Numbered from the stretch's first letter, positions 40,330-49,368 are shown. The stretch is DNA of 64,000 nt from Burkholderiales bacterium (GCA_027486725.1 JAIXOP010000008.1:62001-126000); one strand, 5' to 3'. Notes: generated by a model from the sequence alone, not told the origin. Translations and numbers: made by a program.

Positions 40330-40898
40330 CGATCCTGTCGATGGCGGGCCTGGTCTTCCGGCCCTCCCCCCATGTGGATGCCCGCCCTGCGGGCCTGGAG
40401 GCGCCGGAGCTCGTGGTTCTGCATGGCATCAGCCTGCCCGAGGGCCGCTACGGCGGATCGGAGATCGACGATTTGTTCATGGGCAGGCTCCTGCAGCCGC
40501 CCCTCGACCGCCCCGAGCTCGCCGACCTCGCGGGCCTGCGGGTGTCGAGCCATTTCTTGATCCGCAGGGGTGGGGCGACGGTCCAGTATGTGGACACTGC
40601 CCAGCGTGCCTGGCATGCCGGAGTCTCGTCGTTCGGTGGCCGGGAGCGCTGCAACGACTTCTCGATCGGCATCGAACTCGAGGGCTGCGACGCCGACGGC
40701 TATGAGGATCCGCAATACGCGGCGCTCGTGGCTCTGCTGCAGCGGCTGACCCAGGAGCACCCCTCGCTGCGGGCCATTGCCGGGCACTGCCACATCGCCC
40801 CAGGCCGCAAGACCGACCCGGGCCCGCACTTCGACTGGGGGCGGCTCGATTTGGCCCTGCGCAAAGCCGGGGTATCCCTGACCCCGCCCCAGCCGTAA
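40326..40898 (+). CDS. ampD: 1,6-anhydro-N-acetylmuramyl-L-alanine amidase AmpD
   Basis: Cytoplasmic zinc amidase that recycles anhydro-muropeptides. The 190-residue protein has zinc ligands His33 (VVLHGISLP), His154 and Asp164 (GHCHIAPGRKTDPGPHFDW), matching E. coli numbering closely. Two small departures from the commonest motif are LHGISLP in place of the usual HNISLP and CH before IAPG. The start GTG 40326 overlaps the preceding stop. With Mpl at 52853 it indicates an active peptidoglycan recycling route. Confidence 0.94.
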   Translation: MTILSMAGLVFRPSPHVDARPAGLEAPELVVLHGISLPEGRYGGSEIDDLFMGRLLQPPLDRPELADLAGLRVSSHFLIRRGGATVQYVDTAQRAWHAGVSSFGGRERCNDFSIGIELEGCDADGYEDPQYAALVALLQRLTQEHPSLRAIAGHCHIAPGRKTDPGPHFDWGRLDLALRKAGVSLTPPQP

Positions 40899-40968
40899 GA
40901 AAACCGCTCGGCCGACGGCATCCGAGGGCTTCCCCGAGCATTCCGTGCTTGGCAGATGGGCCTGGCGA

Positions 40969-41013
40969 TACTAGACTTAGTCAACGACCTTCAAAAAGTT
41001 ACTAGACCTAGTA
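40969..41013 (+). promoter_or_regulatory. Tandem NrdR boxes upstream of nrdA
   Basis: Two near-identical imperfect palindromes, TACTAGACTTAGTC at 40969-40982 and TACTAGACCTAGTA at 41000-41013, have centres exactly 31 bp apart (three helical turns). This matches the paired NrdR boxes known for ribonucleotide reductase genes, where NrdR represses according to its ATP/dATP state. The surrounding sequence is noticeably AT-rich for this genome and should contain the nrdA promoter. Confidence 0.85.
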
Positions 41014-41105
41014 CATTTCTAAGAGCTGTTGCGCTGGTTCCGTTGCATAATCCGCCCCCCGCCGTCAGCAGCCACATCACCCCTCGTCCACCGATCGGAG
41101 CCACC

Positions 41106-44000
41106 ATGTCCTGGGAAACCCCTCAGACCCTCATCGAAAACCGCCCCGCGACCAGCGCTGCCGATGCGGCCACCCTGGCCCTCATCAAGGTGGTCCGCCG
41201 CCAGGGCGCGGTGGTGTCGTTCGAGCCCCAGAAGATCACCGTGGCCCTGGCCAAGGCATTCCTGGCCGTGCAGGGTGGATCGGGTGCGTCCAGCGCTCGC
41301 GTGCGCGAGGTCACCGAGTCGCTCACGCAGCAGGTGGTCTCCGCCCTCATGCGCCGCATGCCGGCTGGCGGAACCATCCACATCGAAGACATCCAGGACC
41401 AGGTCGAGCTGGCCCTAATGCGCTCTGGCGAGCACGAGGTCGCCCGGGCCTATGTGCTCTACCGCGAGCGCCGCGCCCAGGAGCGCGCCGCCACCCTGCG
41501 CACCGAAGTCGCCGAGCATCGCCTGCACATGCGGGTCGATGGTCAGCTGGTCCCCCTCGATGAGTCTTGGCTTCGCGACATGGTCATGTCGGCCTGTGCG
41601 GGCCTGGAGCCCCACGTCAATCCCGACGAGGTCCTTGCCGACACCGTGAAGAACCTCTACGACGGCGTACCCGTCGAGGAGCTGGAGAAGTCCGCCATCC
41701 TGTCCGCCCGAGCCCTCATCGAAAAGGATCCCGCCTATGCCAAAGTCAGCGCCCGACTGCTCCTGCACACGGTTTGCAAGGAGGTGTTCCGCACCGAGGT
41801 CGCGCAGGCTGAGATGGATACCTACTACCAGGAGCAATTTCCTCGGCTCATCAAAAAGGGTGTGGAGATCGGGCTGCTGAACGAGGAGCTCATCCGATTC
41901 GATCTTCCAAGGCTGGCCGCCGCCCTCAAGGCCGAGCGGGACATGCAGTTCGACTATCTCGGCCTGCAGACCCTCTACGACCGGTATTTCCTCATCGACC
42001 GCGACGACCTCCACACGCCCGAGGGCCGGCGCATCGAGGCGCCCCAGACCTTCTTCATGCGCGTGGCCATGGGTCTGGCCATTGGTGAAATCGATCGCGA
42101 AGCCCGCGCCATCGAGTTCTACAACCTGCTGTCGAGCTTCGACTTCATGAGCTCGACACCGACCCTGTTCAACAGCGGCACCACGCACTCGCAGCTGTCG
42201 TCCTGCTACCTCACCACGGTCTCCGACGACCTGGACGGCATTTACGAGGCCATCAAGGAAAATGCCCTGCTGGCCAAATATGCCGGCGGTCTGGGCAACG
42301 ACTGGACCCCGGTGCGGGCCCTGGGCAGCCACATCAAGGGAACAAATGGCCGCAGCCAGGGGGTCGTGCCCTTCCTCAAGGTCGTCAACGACACCGCCGT
42401 GGCGGTGAATCAGGGCGGAAAGCGCAAGGGCGCGGTCTGCACCTACCTCGAATCCTGGCACCTCGACATCGAGGAGTTTCTTGAGCTGCGCAAGAACACC
42501 GGCGATGATCGCCGCCGCACGCACGACATGAACACCGCCAACTGGATCCCCGACCTCTTCATGAAGCGGGTGATCGAGAACGGCAACTGGACCCTCTTTT
42601 CGCCCTCCGATGTGCCCGATCTGCACGACAAGTTCGGTCGCGCCTTCGAAGACGCCTACATCGCCTACGAGGCCAAGGCGGCCCGCGGCGAGATTCGTCT
42701 GTTCAAGACCATCCAGGCCACCGCCCTCTGGCGCAAGATGCTCACCATGCTCTTTGAGACCGGGCATCCCTGGATCACCTTCAAGGACCCGTGCAATGTG
42801 CGCAGCCCCCAGCAGCACGTGGGGGTGGTTCACAGCAGCAACCTCTGCACCGAGATCACGCTCAACACCAACGACTCCGAGATCGCTGTCTGCAATCTGG
42901 GTTCGGTGAACCTGGTGCAGCACCTCATGGCCGACCCGTCGGGCAGTGGTGCTCTGGTGCTCGACCATGCCAAGCTGGGTCGGACCATCCGCGTGGCCAT
43001 GCGCATGCTCGACAACGTCATCGACATCAACTATTACGCCGTCGCCAAGGCCCGCAACGCCAACATTCGCCACCGCCCGGTGGGCCTGGGCATCATGGGC
43101 TTCCAAGAGGCCCTGCATGCCATGCGCATCCCCTATGCCTCGCAGGCGGCCGTGGAGTTCGCCGACGAGTCGATGGAGCGGGTCTGCTACGAGGCCTACT
43201 GGTCCTCCACGGTGCTCGCCGAGGAGCGGGGTGCCTACTCCAGCTTCCGGGGATCCCTCTGGGATCGGGGCATCCTGCCGCTCGATACCCTCGATCTGCT
43301 GGCGCAGGAGCGCGGCGGCTACCTCGATTGCGACCGCAGCGCCCGCCTCGACTGGAGCGCCCTGCGCGACCGCATCAAGGCCGTGGGCATGCGCAACTCC
43401 AACTGTGTGGCCATCGCTCCCACCGCCACCATCTCCAACATCGTGGGCATCTCCGCCTCGATTGAGCCCACCTTCCAGAACCTCTATGTGAAGTCGAACC
43501 TCTCGGGCGAGTTCACAGTGGTCAACGAGGCGATGGTCCGAGATCTGAAGGACCTGGGCCTTTGGGACGAGGTGATGGTTGCCGACCTGAAGTATTTCGA
43601 CGGCAGCCTCGCCAAAATCGACCGCGTGCCGGCCGACCTTCGTGCCCTTTATGCAACAGCCTTCGAGGTCGACACGGCCTGGATGGTGGAGTGCGCAGCA
43701 CGCCGGCAGAAGTGGATCGATCAGGCTCAGTCGCTCAACATCTACATGGCTGGGGCCTCGGGCAAGAAGCTCGACGAGACCTACAAGCTCGCCTGGCAGC
43801 GTGGATTGAAGACCACCTATTACCTCCGAACCCTTGCTGCGACTCATGTTGAGAAGAGCACGCTCACCACGGGTCAGCTCAATGCGGTGCCGGTCTCCGG
43901 AGGTCTGGTGGCATCGGAGTCGGGAGCTGCGGCATCGGAGCCCGCATCGGATGTGAAGTTCTGTTCTATCGACAACCCCGACTGCGAAGCATGTCAGTAG
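41106..44000 (+). CDS. nrdA: Ribonucleoside-diphosphate reductase class Ia, alpha subunit
   Basis: Reduces NDPs to dNDPs aerobically. The 964-residue protein has an N-terminal ATP cone (about residues 25-125: VVRRQGAVVSFEPQKI), the catalytic domain with the SSCYLTTVSDDL, NLCTEI and PTATISNI segments, and a C-terminal redox pair CEAC just before the end. Ser/Ala/Glu-rich residues about 936-950 form a low-complexity linker before the C-terminal tail. ATG 41106 gives the expected start; an in-frame upstream extension crosses the NrdR boxes and is rejected. It forms a unit with nrdB. Confidence 0.97.
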   Translation: MSWETPQTLIENRPATSAADAATLALIKVVRRQGAVVSFEPQKITVALAKAFLAVQGGSGASSARVREVTESLTQQVVSALMRRMPAGGTIHIEDIQDQVELALMRSGEHEVARAYVLYRERRAQERAATLRTEVAEHRLHMRVDGQLVPLDESWLRDMVMSACAGLEPHVNPDEVLADTVKNLYDGVPVEELEKSAILSARALIEKDPAYAKVSARLLLHTVCKEVFRTEVAQAEMDTYYQEQFPRLIKKGVEIGLLNEELIRFDLPRLAAALKAERDMQFDYLGLQTLYDRYFLIDRDDLHTPEGRRIEAPQTFFMRVAMGLAIGEIDREARAIEFYNLLSSFDFMSSTPTLFNSGTTHSQLSSCYLTTVSDDLDGIYEAIKENALLAKYAGGLGNDWTPVRALGSHIKGTNGRSQGVVPFLKVVNDTAVAVNQGGKRKGAVCTYLESWHLDIEEFLELRKNTGDDRRRTHDMNTANWIPDLFMKRVIENGNWTLFSPSDVPDLHDKFGRAFEDAYIAYEAKAARGEIRLFKTIQATALWRKMLTMLFETGHPWITFKDPCNVRSPQQHVGVVHSSNLCTEITLNTNDSEIAVCNLGSVNLVQHLMADPSGSGALVLDHAKLGRTIRVAMRMLDNVIDINYYAVAKARNANIRHRPVGLGIMGFQEALHAMRIPYASQAAVEFADESMERVCYEAYWSSTVLAEERGAYSSFRGSLWDRGILPLDTLDLLAQERGGYLDCDRSARLDWSALRDRIKAVGMRNSNCVAIAPTATISNIVGISASIEPTFQNLYVKSNLSGEFTVVNEAMVRDLKDLGLWDEVMVADLKYFDGSLAKIDRVPADLRALYATAFEVDTAWMVECAARRQKWIDQAQSLNIYMAGASGKKLDETYKLAWQRGLKTTYYLRTLAATHVEKSTLTTGQLNAVPVSGGLVASESGAAASEPASDVKFCSIDNPDCEACQ

Positions 44001-44010
44001 AAAAAAATCT

Positions 44011-44053
44011 TCGTCTTGCAGTGAAATCCATTAAGAAAATCATTGCAAGACGA
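44011..44053. repeat. 10-bp inverted repeat between nrdA and nrdB
   Basis: TCGTCTTGCA (44011-44020) and TGCAAGACGA (44044-44053) are perfect inverted repeats separated by an AT-rich 23-base spacer. They lie within the 133-base gap between nrdA and nrdB, directly after the nrdA stop. No T-run follows. It could form a hairpin in the nrdAB mRNA or be a protein operator. Confidence 0.6.
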
Positions 44054-44133
44054 CCACTCTTTAACGCAAGATTCGGTCTCATGACGAGCACCGAATCGCA
44101 AGCACTTCAACAAGCGATTGTGAAAGGTTCGCC

Positions 44134-45309
44134 ATGCTGAATTGGGAAGACACCACGACCACCGCCGCACCTGCCGGCACCGCCCCCCAACCGACGCCCA
44201 CCACCGCGTCGCCCGCCCTCGGCACCCCTCCAAGTCTGCAAGCATCGTCGCCCGCATCGGTGGCGCCCTCTGCCATGGATGACGCCTCGGCCCGCCGCGT
44301 TCGCGTGGAAGACAAGCGGGTGATCAACGCCGCCACCGACGTCAACCAGCTCGTCCCCTTCAAGTACAAGTGGGCCTGGGAGAAGTATCTGGCGGGCTGC
44401 GCCAACCACTGGATGCCCCAAGAGATCAACATGTCTCGGGACATCGCCCTCTGGAAAGACCCCAACGGCCTGACCGAGGACGAGCGCCGCATCGTCAAGC
44501 GCAATCTGGGATTCTTTGTGACGGCCGACAGCCTGGCCGCCAACAACATCGTGCTGGGCACCTATCGCCACATCACTGCCCCCGAGTGCCGCCAGTACCT
44601 GCTGCGCCAGGCCTTTGAAGAGGCCATCCACACCCACGCCTATCAGTACATCGTGGAATCCTTGGGCCTGAACGAGTCCGAGATCTTCAACGCCTACCAC
44701 GAGGTCGCCTCGATTCGGGACAAGGACGAGTTCCTCATCCCCTTCATCGATGTTCTCACCGACCCCCAGTTCAAGACGGGCACCCCCGAGACCGACCAGA
44801 AGCTGCTGAAGTCGCTGATCGTCTTTGCCTGCATCATGGAGGGGCTGTTCTTCTACGTCGGCTTCGTTCAGATCCTGGCCCTGGGCCGCCAAAACAAGAT
44901 GACTGGGGCTGCCGAGCAGTACCAGTACATCCTGCGCGACGAGTCCATGCACTGCAACTTCGGCATCGACCTGGTGAACTCCATCAAGGCCGAGAATCCC
45001 CACATCTGGACCGCCGAGTTCCGCAAAGAAATCCAAGAGCTCTTCGCCAAGGCGGTGGAGCTCGAGTACCGCTACGCCGAAGACACCATGCCTCGTGGTG
45101 TCCTCGGGCTCAACGCCAATATGTTCAAGAGCTATCTGCGCTACATCGCCAATCGTCGATGCCAGCAGATTGGTGTCGACCCCGTTTTCCCGCCCGAAGA
45201 GAACCCATTTCCTTGGATGGCCGAGATGATCGACCTGAAGAAGGAGCGGAATTTCTTCGAGACCCGCGTTATCGAGTACCAAACGGGTGGAGCGCTGAGC
45301 TGGGAGTAA
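44134..45309 (+). CDS. nrdB: Ribonucleoside-diphosphate reductase class Ia, beta subunit
   Basis: Supplies the tyrosyl radical for NrdA through a di-iron site. In 391 residues the iron ligands and radical Tyr are visible in [11 protein letters not shown] (Glu, His and Tyr in the E-x2-H-x3-Y spacing), with TADSLAANN and RDESMHCNF completing the site. Residues 5 to about 55 are a Thr/Ala/Pro/Ser-rich extension not needed for the fold. The C-terminus ends GALSWE. AAAGG precedes ATG 44134. Confidence 0.96.
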   Translation: MLNWEDTTTTAAPAGTAPQPTPTTASPALGTPPSLQASSPASVAPSAMDDASARRVRVEDKRVINAATDVNQLVPFKYKWAWEKYLAGCANHWMPQEINMSRDIALWKDPNGLTEDERRIVKRNLGFFVTADSLAANNIVLGTYRHITAPECRQYLLRQAFEEAIHTHAYQYIVESLGLNESEIFNAYHEVASIRDKDEFLIPFIDVLTDPQFKTGTPETDQKLLKSLIVFACIMEGLFFYVGFVQILALGRQNKMTGAAEQYQYILRDESMHCNFGIDLVNSIKAENPHIWTAEFRKEIQELFAKAVELEYRYAEDTMPRGVLGLNANMFKSYLRYIANRRCQQIGVDPVFPPEENPFPWMAEMIDLKKERNFFETRVIEYQTGGALSWE

Positions 45310-45313
45310 ACAA

Positions 45314-45328
45314 TCGCCCACTGGGCGA
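45314..45328 (+). terminator. Candidate terminator after nrdB
   Basis: TCGCCCA and TGGGCGA form a tight inverted repeat (about a 6-bp stem with a three-base loop) four bases after the nrdB stop, followed by the pyrimidine-rich GTGTCTCTTTCT. The T-run is interrupted, so this is a weak rho-independent candidate. Confidence 0.4.
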
Positions 45329-45449
45329 GTGTCTCTTTCTGTGACGGGCTTCCGAAGGGAAAGCTGTCCATGCGGCCTCGATGTTTTGTGGCCAAGTGGG
45401 ATTTTGGTGTTGTTCAACCGCCGAGCTTTCGGCTTTGAAGGAGCCCGTC

Positions 45450-46121
45450 ATGGCAAAAGAGAAAGACAAGAAAGACAAGAAAAAGGCCAAGGCCGTCGCC
45501 GCTAAGCCGGCAGCCAAGAAGGCCGTAGCAAAGACCGCAGCCAAACCTGCTGCTAAAAAAGCTGCAAAGCCCGCCGCCAAAAAAGCAGCGAAGCCCGCAG
45601 CCAAGAAAGCTGCAGCCAAGAAGCCCGCAGCGAAAAAAGCCGCCAAGCCCGCAGCCAAGAAGCCCGCTGTGAAGAAGGCCGTGGCCAAGAAGCCCGCCGC
45701 CAAGAAGGCAGCGAAGCCCGCAGCGAAGAAGGCCGTGGCCAAAAAGCCTGCAGCCAAAAAAGCCGCAGTGAAAAAGCCCGCAGCCAAGAAGGCCGCCAAG
45801 CCCGCAGCCAAGAAAGTTGCAGCCAAGAAGCCGGCAGCGAAGAAGGCCGTGGCCAAGAAGCCTGCAGCCAAAAAGGCCGCAGTCAAGAAGCCCGCCGCCA
45901 AGCCCGCTGTGAAAAAGGCTGTGGCCAAAAAGCCCGCCGCCAAGCCCGCAGCGAAGAAGGCCGTGGCCAAAAAGCCCGCCGCCAAGCCCGCTGTGAAGAA
46001 GGCCGTGGCCAAGAAGCCTGCAGCCAAGCCGGCCTCGGCCGCCGTGGTCAGCACCGCACCGGCAGCGCCCAACGCAGTGCCCACCTCTTGGCCCTTCCCG
46101 ACGCCCAGCCGTCCCAACTGA
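45450..46121 (+). CDS. Histone H1-like Lys/Ala/Pro-rich DNA-binding protein
   Basis: A 223-residue protein almost entirely built from repeats such as KKPAAKKA and KKAVAKKPA (about residues 15-190), strongly basic and without aromatic residues until the end. This is the eukaryote-H1-C-terminal-like composition of nucleoid proteins (HC1/HC2, AlgP/AlgR3 group) common in Burkholderiales. The C-terminus ends WPFPTPSRPN, a conserved tail of the betaproteobacterial family. AAGGAG sits six bases before ATG 45450, and a small hairpin GCCGA/TCGGC (45420-45433) lies in the leader. It probably compacts DNA. The underlying DNA is a degenerate repeat prone to length change. Confidence 0.88.
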   Translation: MAKEKDKKDKKKAKAVAAKPAAKKAVAKTAAKPAAKKAAKPAAKKAAKPAAKKAAAKKPAAKKAAKPAAKKPAVKKAVAKKPAAKKAAKPAAKKAVAKKPAAKKAAVKKPAAKKAAKPAAKKVAAKKPAAKKAVAKKPAAKKAAVKKPAAKPAVKKAVAKKPAAKPAAKKAVAKKPAAKPAVKKAVAKKPAAKPASAAVVSTAPAAPNAVPTSWPFPTPSRPN

Positions 46122-46171
46122 GCATCTGAGTTGGGCTGACGGCCATAGGCCGTTGGCGTCTTGCTGAAGTG

Positions 46172-46201
46172 AAGGCCCTCATCTCGGTGGGGGCCTTTTT
46201 T
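46172..46201 (+). terminator. Rho-independent terminator of the histone-like gene
   Basis: AAGGCCC (46172-46178) pairs with GGGCCTT (46191-46197) and continues into a run of six T (46196-46201). This is the clearest intrinsic terminator in the window. A second small hairpin CGGCCATAGGCCG lies just before it at about 46139. Confidence 0.88.
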
Positions 46202-46221
46202 ATGGAATGGAGTGGCGATCG

Positions 46222-46824
46222 ATGGACATCGTTTGGATTTTGGTGAAGAGCCTGACCGGCATTTTCGCCACCGTGCTCCTGCTGCGGGCTTGCATCTTTG
46301 CCGCCCGCATCCCGCCATTTCACCCTTTGGTTCAAGCCATTCTGAAGCTCACCCTTCGCCCCACGGCGTGGATCGCTGGCCTACTGCCACCGCGCCCACC
46401 CTGGGATCGTCCGGCGATTCTGACGGCGGTGGTGCTGGCGCTTCTGCTGGTCATCGCCCGACTGGCGCTCGGAGGACTCCTGCCAGGCCAGGGCCCCGTC
46501 CAGGTTCAGCCCAATGCACTGGCCATCTATGGCAGCCTGCTGGCCCTGGTTCAGACCCTCGAGTGGCTGGTGCAACTGGGGTTTCTGATTCTCTTGGGCG
46601 ATGCGTTGATGAGCATTTTTGGATCGAGCCCTCAGGCCGAGCCGCTGCGGCAGCTGCTCCACCAACTGGCAGCGCCCATCCTTCGGCCCATCCGGGCGCG
46701 ACTGAATCTGACGGGTGGTGGGTTTGATTTCAGCCCACTGCTGGCCATGCTGGCGATGCAGGTCGTGCTGATGGCCAACAGTGGACTGGAGCAGCGGCTC
46801 TGGAAGCAGCTGCTTCTGGGTTAG
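46222..46824 (+). CDS. YggT family integral membrane protein
   Basis: A 200-residue protein with two related halves, each with two membrane helices and a conserved PLVQAILKLTLRP or PLRQLLHQLAAPILRPIRA segment, the YggT pattern. The family is implicated in envelope or osmotic homeostasis but its exact function is unknown. ATG 46222 is preferred over the in-frame ATG 46207 because GGAG at 46209-46212 is correctly placed for it. It follows the strong terminator at 46201 and converges with the glycine-zipper lipoprotein gene. Confidence 0.85.
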   Translation: MDIVWILVKSLTGIFATVLLLRACIFAARIPPFHPLVQAILKLTLRPTAWIAGLLPPRPPWDRPAILTAVVLALLLVIARLALGGLLPGQGPVQVQPNALAIYGSLLALVQTLEWLVQLGFLILLGDALMSIFGSSPQAEPLRQLLHQLAAPILRPIRARLNLTGGGFDFSPLLAMLAMQVVLMANSGLEQRLWKQLLLG

Positions 46825-46848
46825 GTCTGGGTTAGATCTGGGTTAGAT
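46816..46848. repeat. Three 11-bp direct repeats across the ends of two convergent genes
   Basis: CTGGGTTAGGT (46816), CTGGGTTAGAT (46827) and CTGGGTTAGAT (46838) are tandem copies. The first contains the yggT stop TAG, and the third contains the stop of the leftward lipoprotein gene (TAA, complement of TTA). The repeats fill the whole 18-base gap between the two genes. Confidence 0.85.
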
Positions 46849-47304
46849 GCGGACCACGCGGATGCTGGCGCCGGAGCCGATGACCTGGACCCGGTCGCCG
46901 GCCTTCAGGCCGCCGGCATCTTCCTGAACGATGGCGCGGATGTCGCCATTGTCAAACCGGATGACCAGCTCCACCCCCGGCCGAATGCTGGCCGAGCCTT
47001 CGATGGCCTGACCTGCGATGGCACCGCCCACGGCACCAAGCACCGCACCGATGGTGGAGCCCTTGCCGCCACCCACGGTCGATCCTGCGATGCCGCCAAC
47101 GGCCGCACCAGCAATCGTGCCCACACCCGTGGGATCGCGCTGGATGTCCACGGCCCGCAGCGTCTCCACGGTGCCGTAGCGAACCTCGCGCTCCGCCTGG
47201 GCCTCGCCGGAGCGGTAGACGTTGGGGGAGTTGCTGCGCGTGGCGCAGGCCGACAGCAGCAGGGGAATAGCGACGACGGCTACGAGCAGTGGGCGGGTTT
47301 TCAT
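46843..47304 (-). CDS. Glycine-zipper outer-membrane lipoprotein (SlyB/17 kDa-like)
   Basis: A 153-residue envelope lipoprotein. A signal peptide ends in the lipobox LLSAC with Cys20. The central Gly-rich helix pair (GVGTIAGAAVGGIAGSTVGG and following) is a glycine zipper, followed by a beta-strand-rich C-terminal domain (ELVIRFDNGDIRAIVQ). This architecture fits the SlyB/PcP 17-kDa surface antigen group, which stabilises outer membrane structure. ATG 47304 places the signal peptide correctly. It is the last gene of the leftward acc operon, 28 bases after the pfkB-like gene. Confidence 0.88.
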   Translation of the reverse strand: MKTRPLLVAVVAIPLLLSACATRSNSPNVYRSGEAQAEREVRYGTVETLRAVDIQRDPTGVGTIAGAAVGGIAGSTVGGGKGSTIGAVLGAVGGAIAGQAIEGSASIRPGVELVIRFDNGDIRAIVQEDAGGLKAGDRVQVIGSGASIRVVRI

Positions 47305-47332
47305 GATCGGCTCCGACAGAGGAAGTAAAGGC

Positions 47333-48364
47333 TCAATGGTTGCTGACAAAGGCGGGCAATTCAAGATCGCTGGCACTTCCGAATAAGACCGCCCAGAGGC
47401 GGCGGAGTTCGGCCATGGAGAGCTGGTAGTTCTGCCCGCCACGCACCTGGACCTTCAGGCCGCCAAGAAGAATTCCGAGGGCCACCGAGCTGGCCAACGA
47501 TCCGCCCGAGGCAAGTCCCGCGAGAAGGCCGGCCCTCAGCGCATCACCGCAGCCGGTTGGATCCACCGCCGTAACCCCGGAGAGCGCCGGCAGGCGACGA
47601 TGAACCACCTCGCCGGTTGTCGCCGACGGGCTGGCGCGGTCGACGCCCTGGGCTCGCTGATAGATGTCGGCACCCTCGGCGCCGCGCGTGATGACCAGCC
47701 CGCCGGGCAGCAGTCGGCTGAGGGCCTGGGCATCGAGCCCGGTCTGGCGCATGAGGAGTTCGGCTTCGTAGTCGTTGACCGTTAGCCACGCAGCCTGTGC
47801 CACCAGGGCCTTCAGCTCTTCGCCCGAGAAAATGGGCATGGCCTGACCGGGGTCAAACACAAAAGGGATGCCGGCCTCGGCAAAGGCCCGTGCATGGCCC
47901 TGCATGGCCGCCTTGCCATTGGGCGAGACGATGCCAATCTCGATGCCCGCGGGCTGGGTCAGCACAGCACCGCGTCGGCGCACCAGGGCCCGGTGGGCCT
48001 CATTCATGGCGCCGGGATGAAAGGCCGTGATTTGGTTGTCGTCGAGGTCGGTGGTGATGAAGGCCTGGGCGGTGAATTGGTCGCCCACCCGCACCACCGA
48101 TTCGCAGTCAATGCCCAGATCGAGCATGCGCTGCAGGTAGGACTCGCCGTCGTGGCCGATGGAGCCCACCACCGCAACGTCCCGACCGAGCTGCCGCAGA
48201 CCGTAGGCAATGTTTGCCGCGCAGCCACCAAACTCCTGGCGAAGCTCCGGCGCGAGGAAGGCCACATTCAGCATGTGCACCTGGTCGGGAAGGATGTGGT
48301 CCTTGAATCGGCCCTGAAAGACCATGATGGTGTCGATGGCGATGCTGCCGCTGACGTGAATCAT
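47333..48364 (-). CDS. PfkB/ribokinase-family carbohydrate or nucleoside kinase
   Basis: A 343-residue kinase of the PfkB fold with the N-terminal SGSIAIDTIMVFQGRF, the substrate-side GGCAANIAYGLRQLG, and the C-terminal ATP signature DPTGCGDALRAG containing the catalytic Asp (Cys replaces the common Ala in GAGD). The substrate cannot be read from the sequence; adenosine or a sugar is possible. It overlaps prmA (ATGA) and sits in the accBC-prmA operon, a position I know for PfkB genes in Burkholderiales, so its role may be housekeeping. Confidence 0.88.
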   Translation of the reverse strand: MIHVSGSIAIDTIMVFQGRFKDHILPDQVHMLNVAFLAPELRQEFGGCAANIAYGLRQLGRDVAVVGSIGHDGESYLQRMLDLGIDCESVVRVGDQFTAQAFITTDLDDNQITAFHPGAMNEAHRALVRRRGAVLTQPAGIEIGIVSPNGKAAMQGHARAFAEAGIPFVFDPGQAMPIFSGEELKALVAQAAWLTVNDYEAELLMRQTGLDAQALSRLLPGGLVITRGAEGADIYQRAQGVDRASPSATTGEVVHRRLPALSGVTAVDPTGCGDALRAGLLAGLASGGSLASSVALGILLGGLKVQVRGGQNYQLSMAELRRLWAVLFGSASDLELPAFVSNH

Positions 48365-49368
48365 TGCGCTGCTCCAAGAAAGCCCAAGGCAACCCAGCCC
48401 TCGCGGGAGCCAAGTTGCACGAGCGGGGTGTGGGGATGGTGTTGGTTGTAGAGGGCCAGCATCTCGTCGGCCTGCCGCTCCAGGATGCCCGACAGCACCA
48501 GGCTGCCGCCCGGCCGGGTGCGGGACAGAAGCATGGGCGCAAGCAGCCGCAGGGGCTGGGCCAGGATGTTGGCAAAGACCAGGTCGAAGCTTCCCGCCGG
48601 CGCACGGCCCGCATCGCAGAACTGCACGACGGCCGCACCCGAGGGCACGCCCAGACCATTGGCCTCGGCATTGCGTTGGGCAGCGGCGACCGCCACGGGA
48701 TCGATGTCTTCGCCCCAGACCTCGCGTGCGCCCAAATGCGCAGCAGCGATGGCCAGAATGCCGGAACCGGTGCCGACATCCAAGACGCGGGCAGGGGGCG
48801 GCCCCAGCTCCAGCCGCCGAAGCAGGGCCTCCAGGCAGAGCTGGGTGGTGGCGTGCCCGCCCGTTCCGAAGGCCTGCCCCGGATCGATGCGTATGGCGCA
48901 GGGCTCAGCGCGTGCGCCAGCCGGTTGCCTAGGCTGGTGGCTTTCCGGAACGTCGTGCCAGCTGGGGCCGACCCAGAGGCGACCCAAAACGATCGGGGAG
49001 AACTGACGCTGTGTTTTGCTGACCCAGTCTTCATCGGCCACCGGGTGGACCTCCATCGGCAGGCCCTCAAGTTCTGGCCGCAGACCGATGGCCTCCGACC
49101 ACCAGGCCGCCGCATCGGCGTCGCCCGCCAACAGAATGCGCAGCCGGGAAATTGGCCATGCGCGCAGGCCGGAAGGCGATCCCGGCTCGCCAAACAGGGC
49201 CACTTCGCGGCCTGGATCGTCGGCCGCGGGATCCTCGAGGCTCACACTCAGGGCACCGAGCCCCATGAGTGCGTCGCTCAGCTCCTCGAAAAAGGCATCG
49301 GTTGATGGCCCCACCCGCCCCTCGGGGGCTGGGCAGTCGGCCATCAACTCCAGCGCCGAAGGGCTCAC
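48361..49368 (-). CDS. prmA: Ribosomal protein L11 methyltransferase
   Basis: Methylates L11 with SAM. The substrate-binding N-terminal domain contains [16 protein letters not shown] and ALFGEPG; the SAM domain contains [36 protein letters not shown] and the NILAQPL catalytic segment. GTG 49368 overlaps the accC stop as GTGA and gives the conserved N-terminal LELMADCP, so it is preferred over ATG 49344. This gives 335 residues, slightly above the usual about 300. Confidence 0.94.
   Translation of the reverse strand: MSPSALELMADCPAPEGRVGPSTDAFFEELSDALMGLGALSVSLEDPAADDPGREVALFGEPGSPSGLRAWPISRLRILLAGDADAAAWWSEAIGLRPELEGLPMEVHPVADEDWVSKTQRQFSPIVLGRLWVGPSWHDVPESHQPRQPAGARAEPCAIRIDPGQAFGTGGHATTQLCLEALLRRLELGPPPARVLDVGTGSGILAIAAAHLGAREVWGEDIDPVAVAAAQRNAEANGLGVPSGAAVVQFCDAGRAPAGSFDLVFANILAQPLRLLAPMLLSRTRPGGSLVLSGILERQADEMLALYNQHHPHTPLVQLGSREGWVALGFLGAAQ

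Noticed and set aside
40899-41105. AT-rich stretch before nrdA considered as a horizontally acquired fragment
   Set aside because: It is explained by the promoter region and paired NrdR boxes.
41415-43847. 810-codon open frame opposite nrdA
   Set aside because: Fully antisense to nrdA, with repetitive His/Gly/Val-rich translation typical of antisense frames in GC-rich genes.
44011-44053. Inverted repeat considered as the end of an insertion sequence or attachment site
   Set aside because: No transposase, no target duplication, and the gap is too small to hold an element.
45480-46035. Regularly repeated DNA considered as a CRISPR-like array
   Set aside because: The repeats are in-frame Lys/Ala/Pro codons of a histone-like protein, without unique spacers or cas genes.
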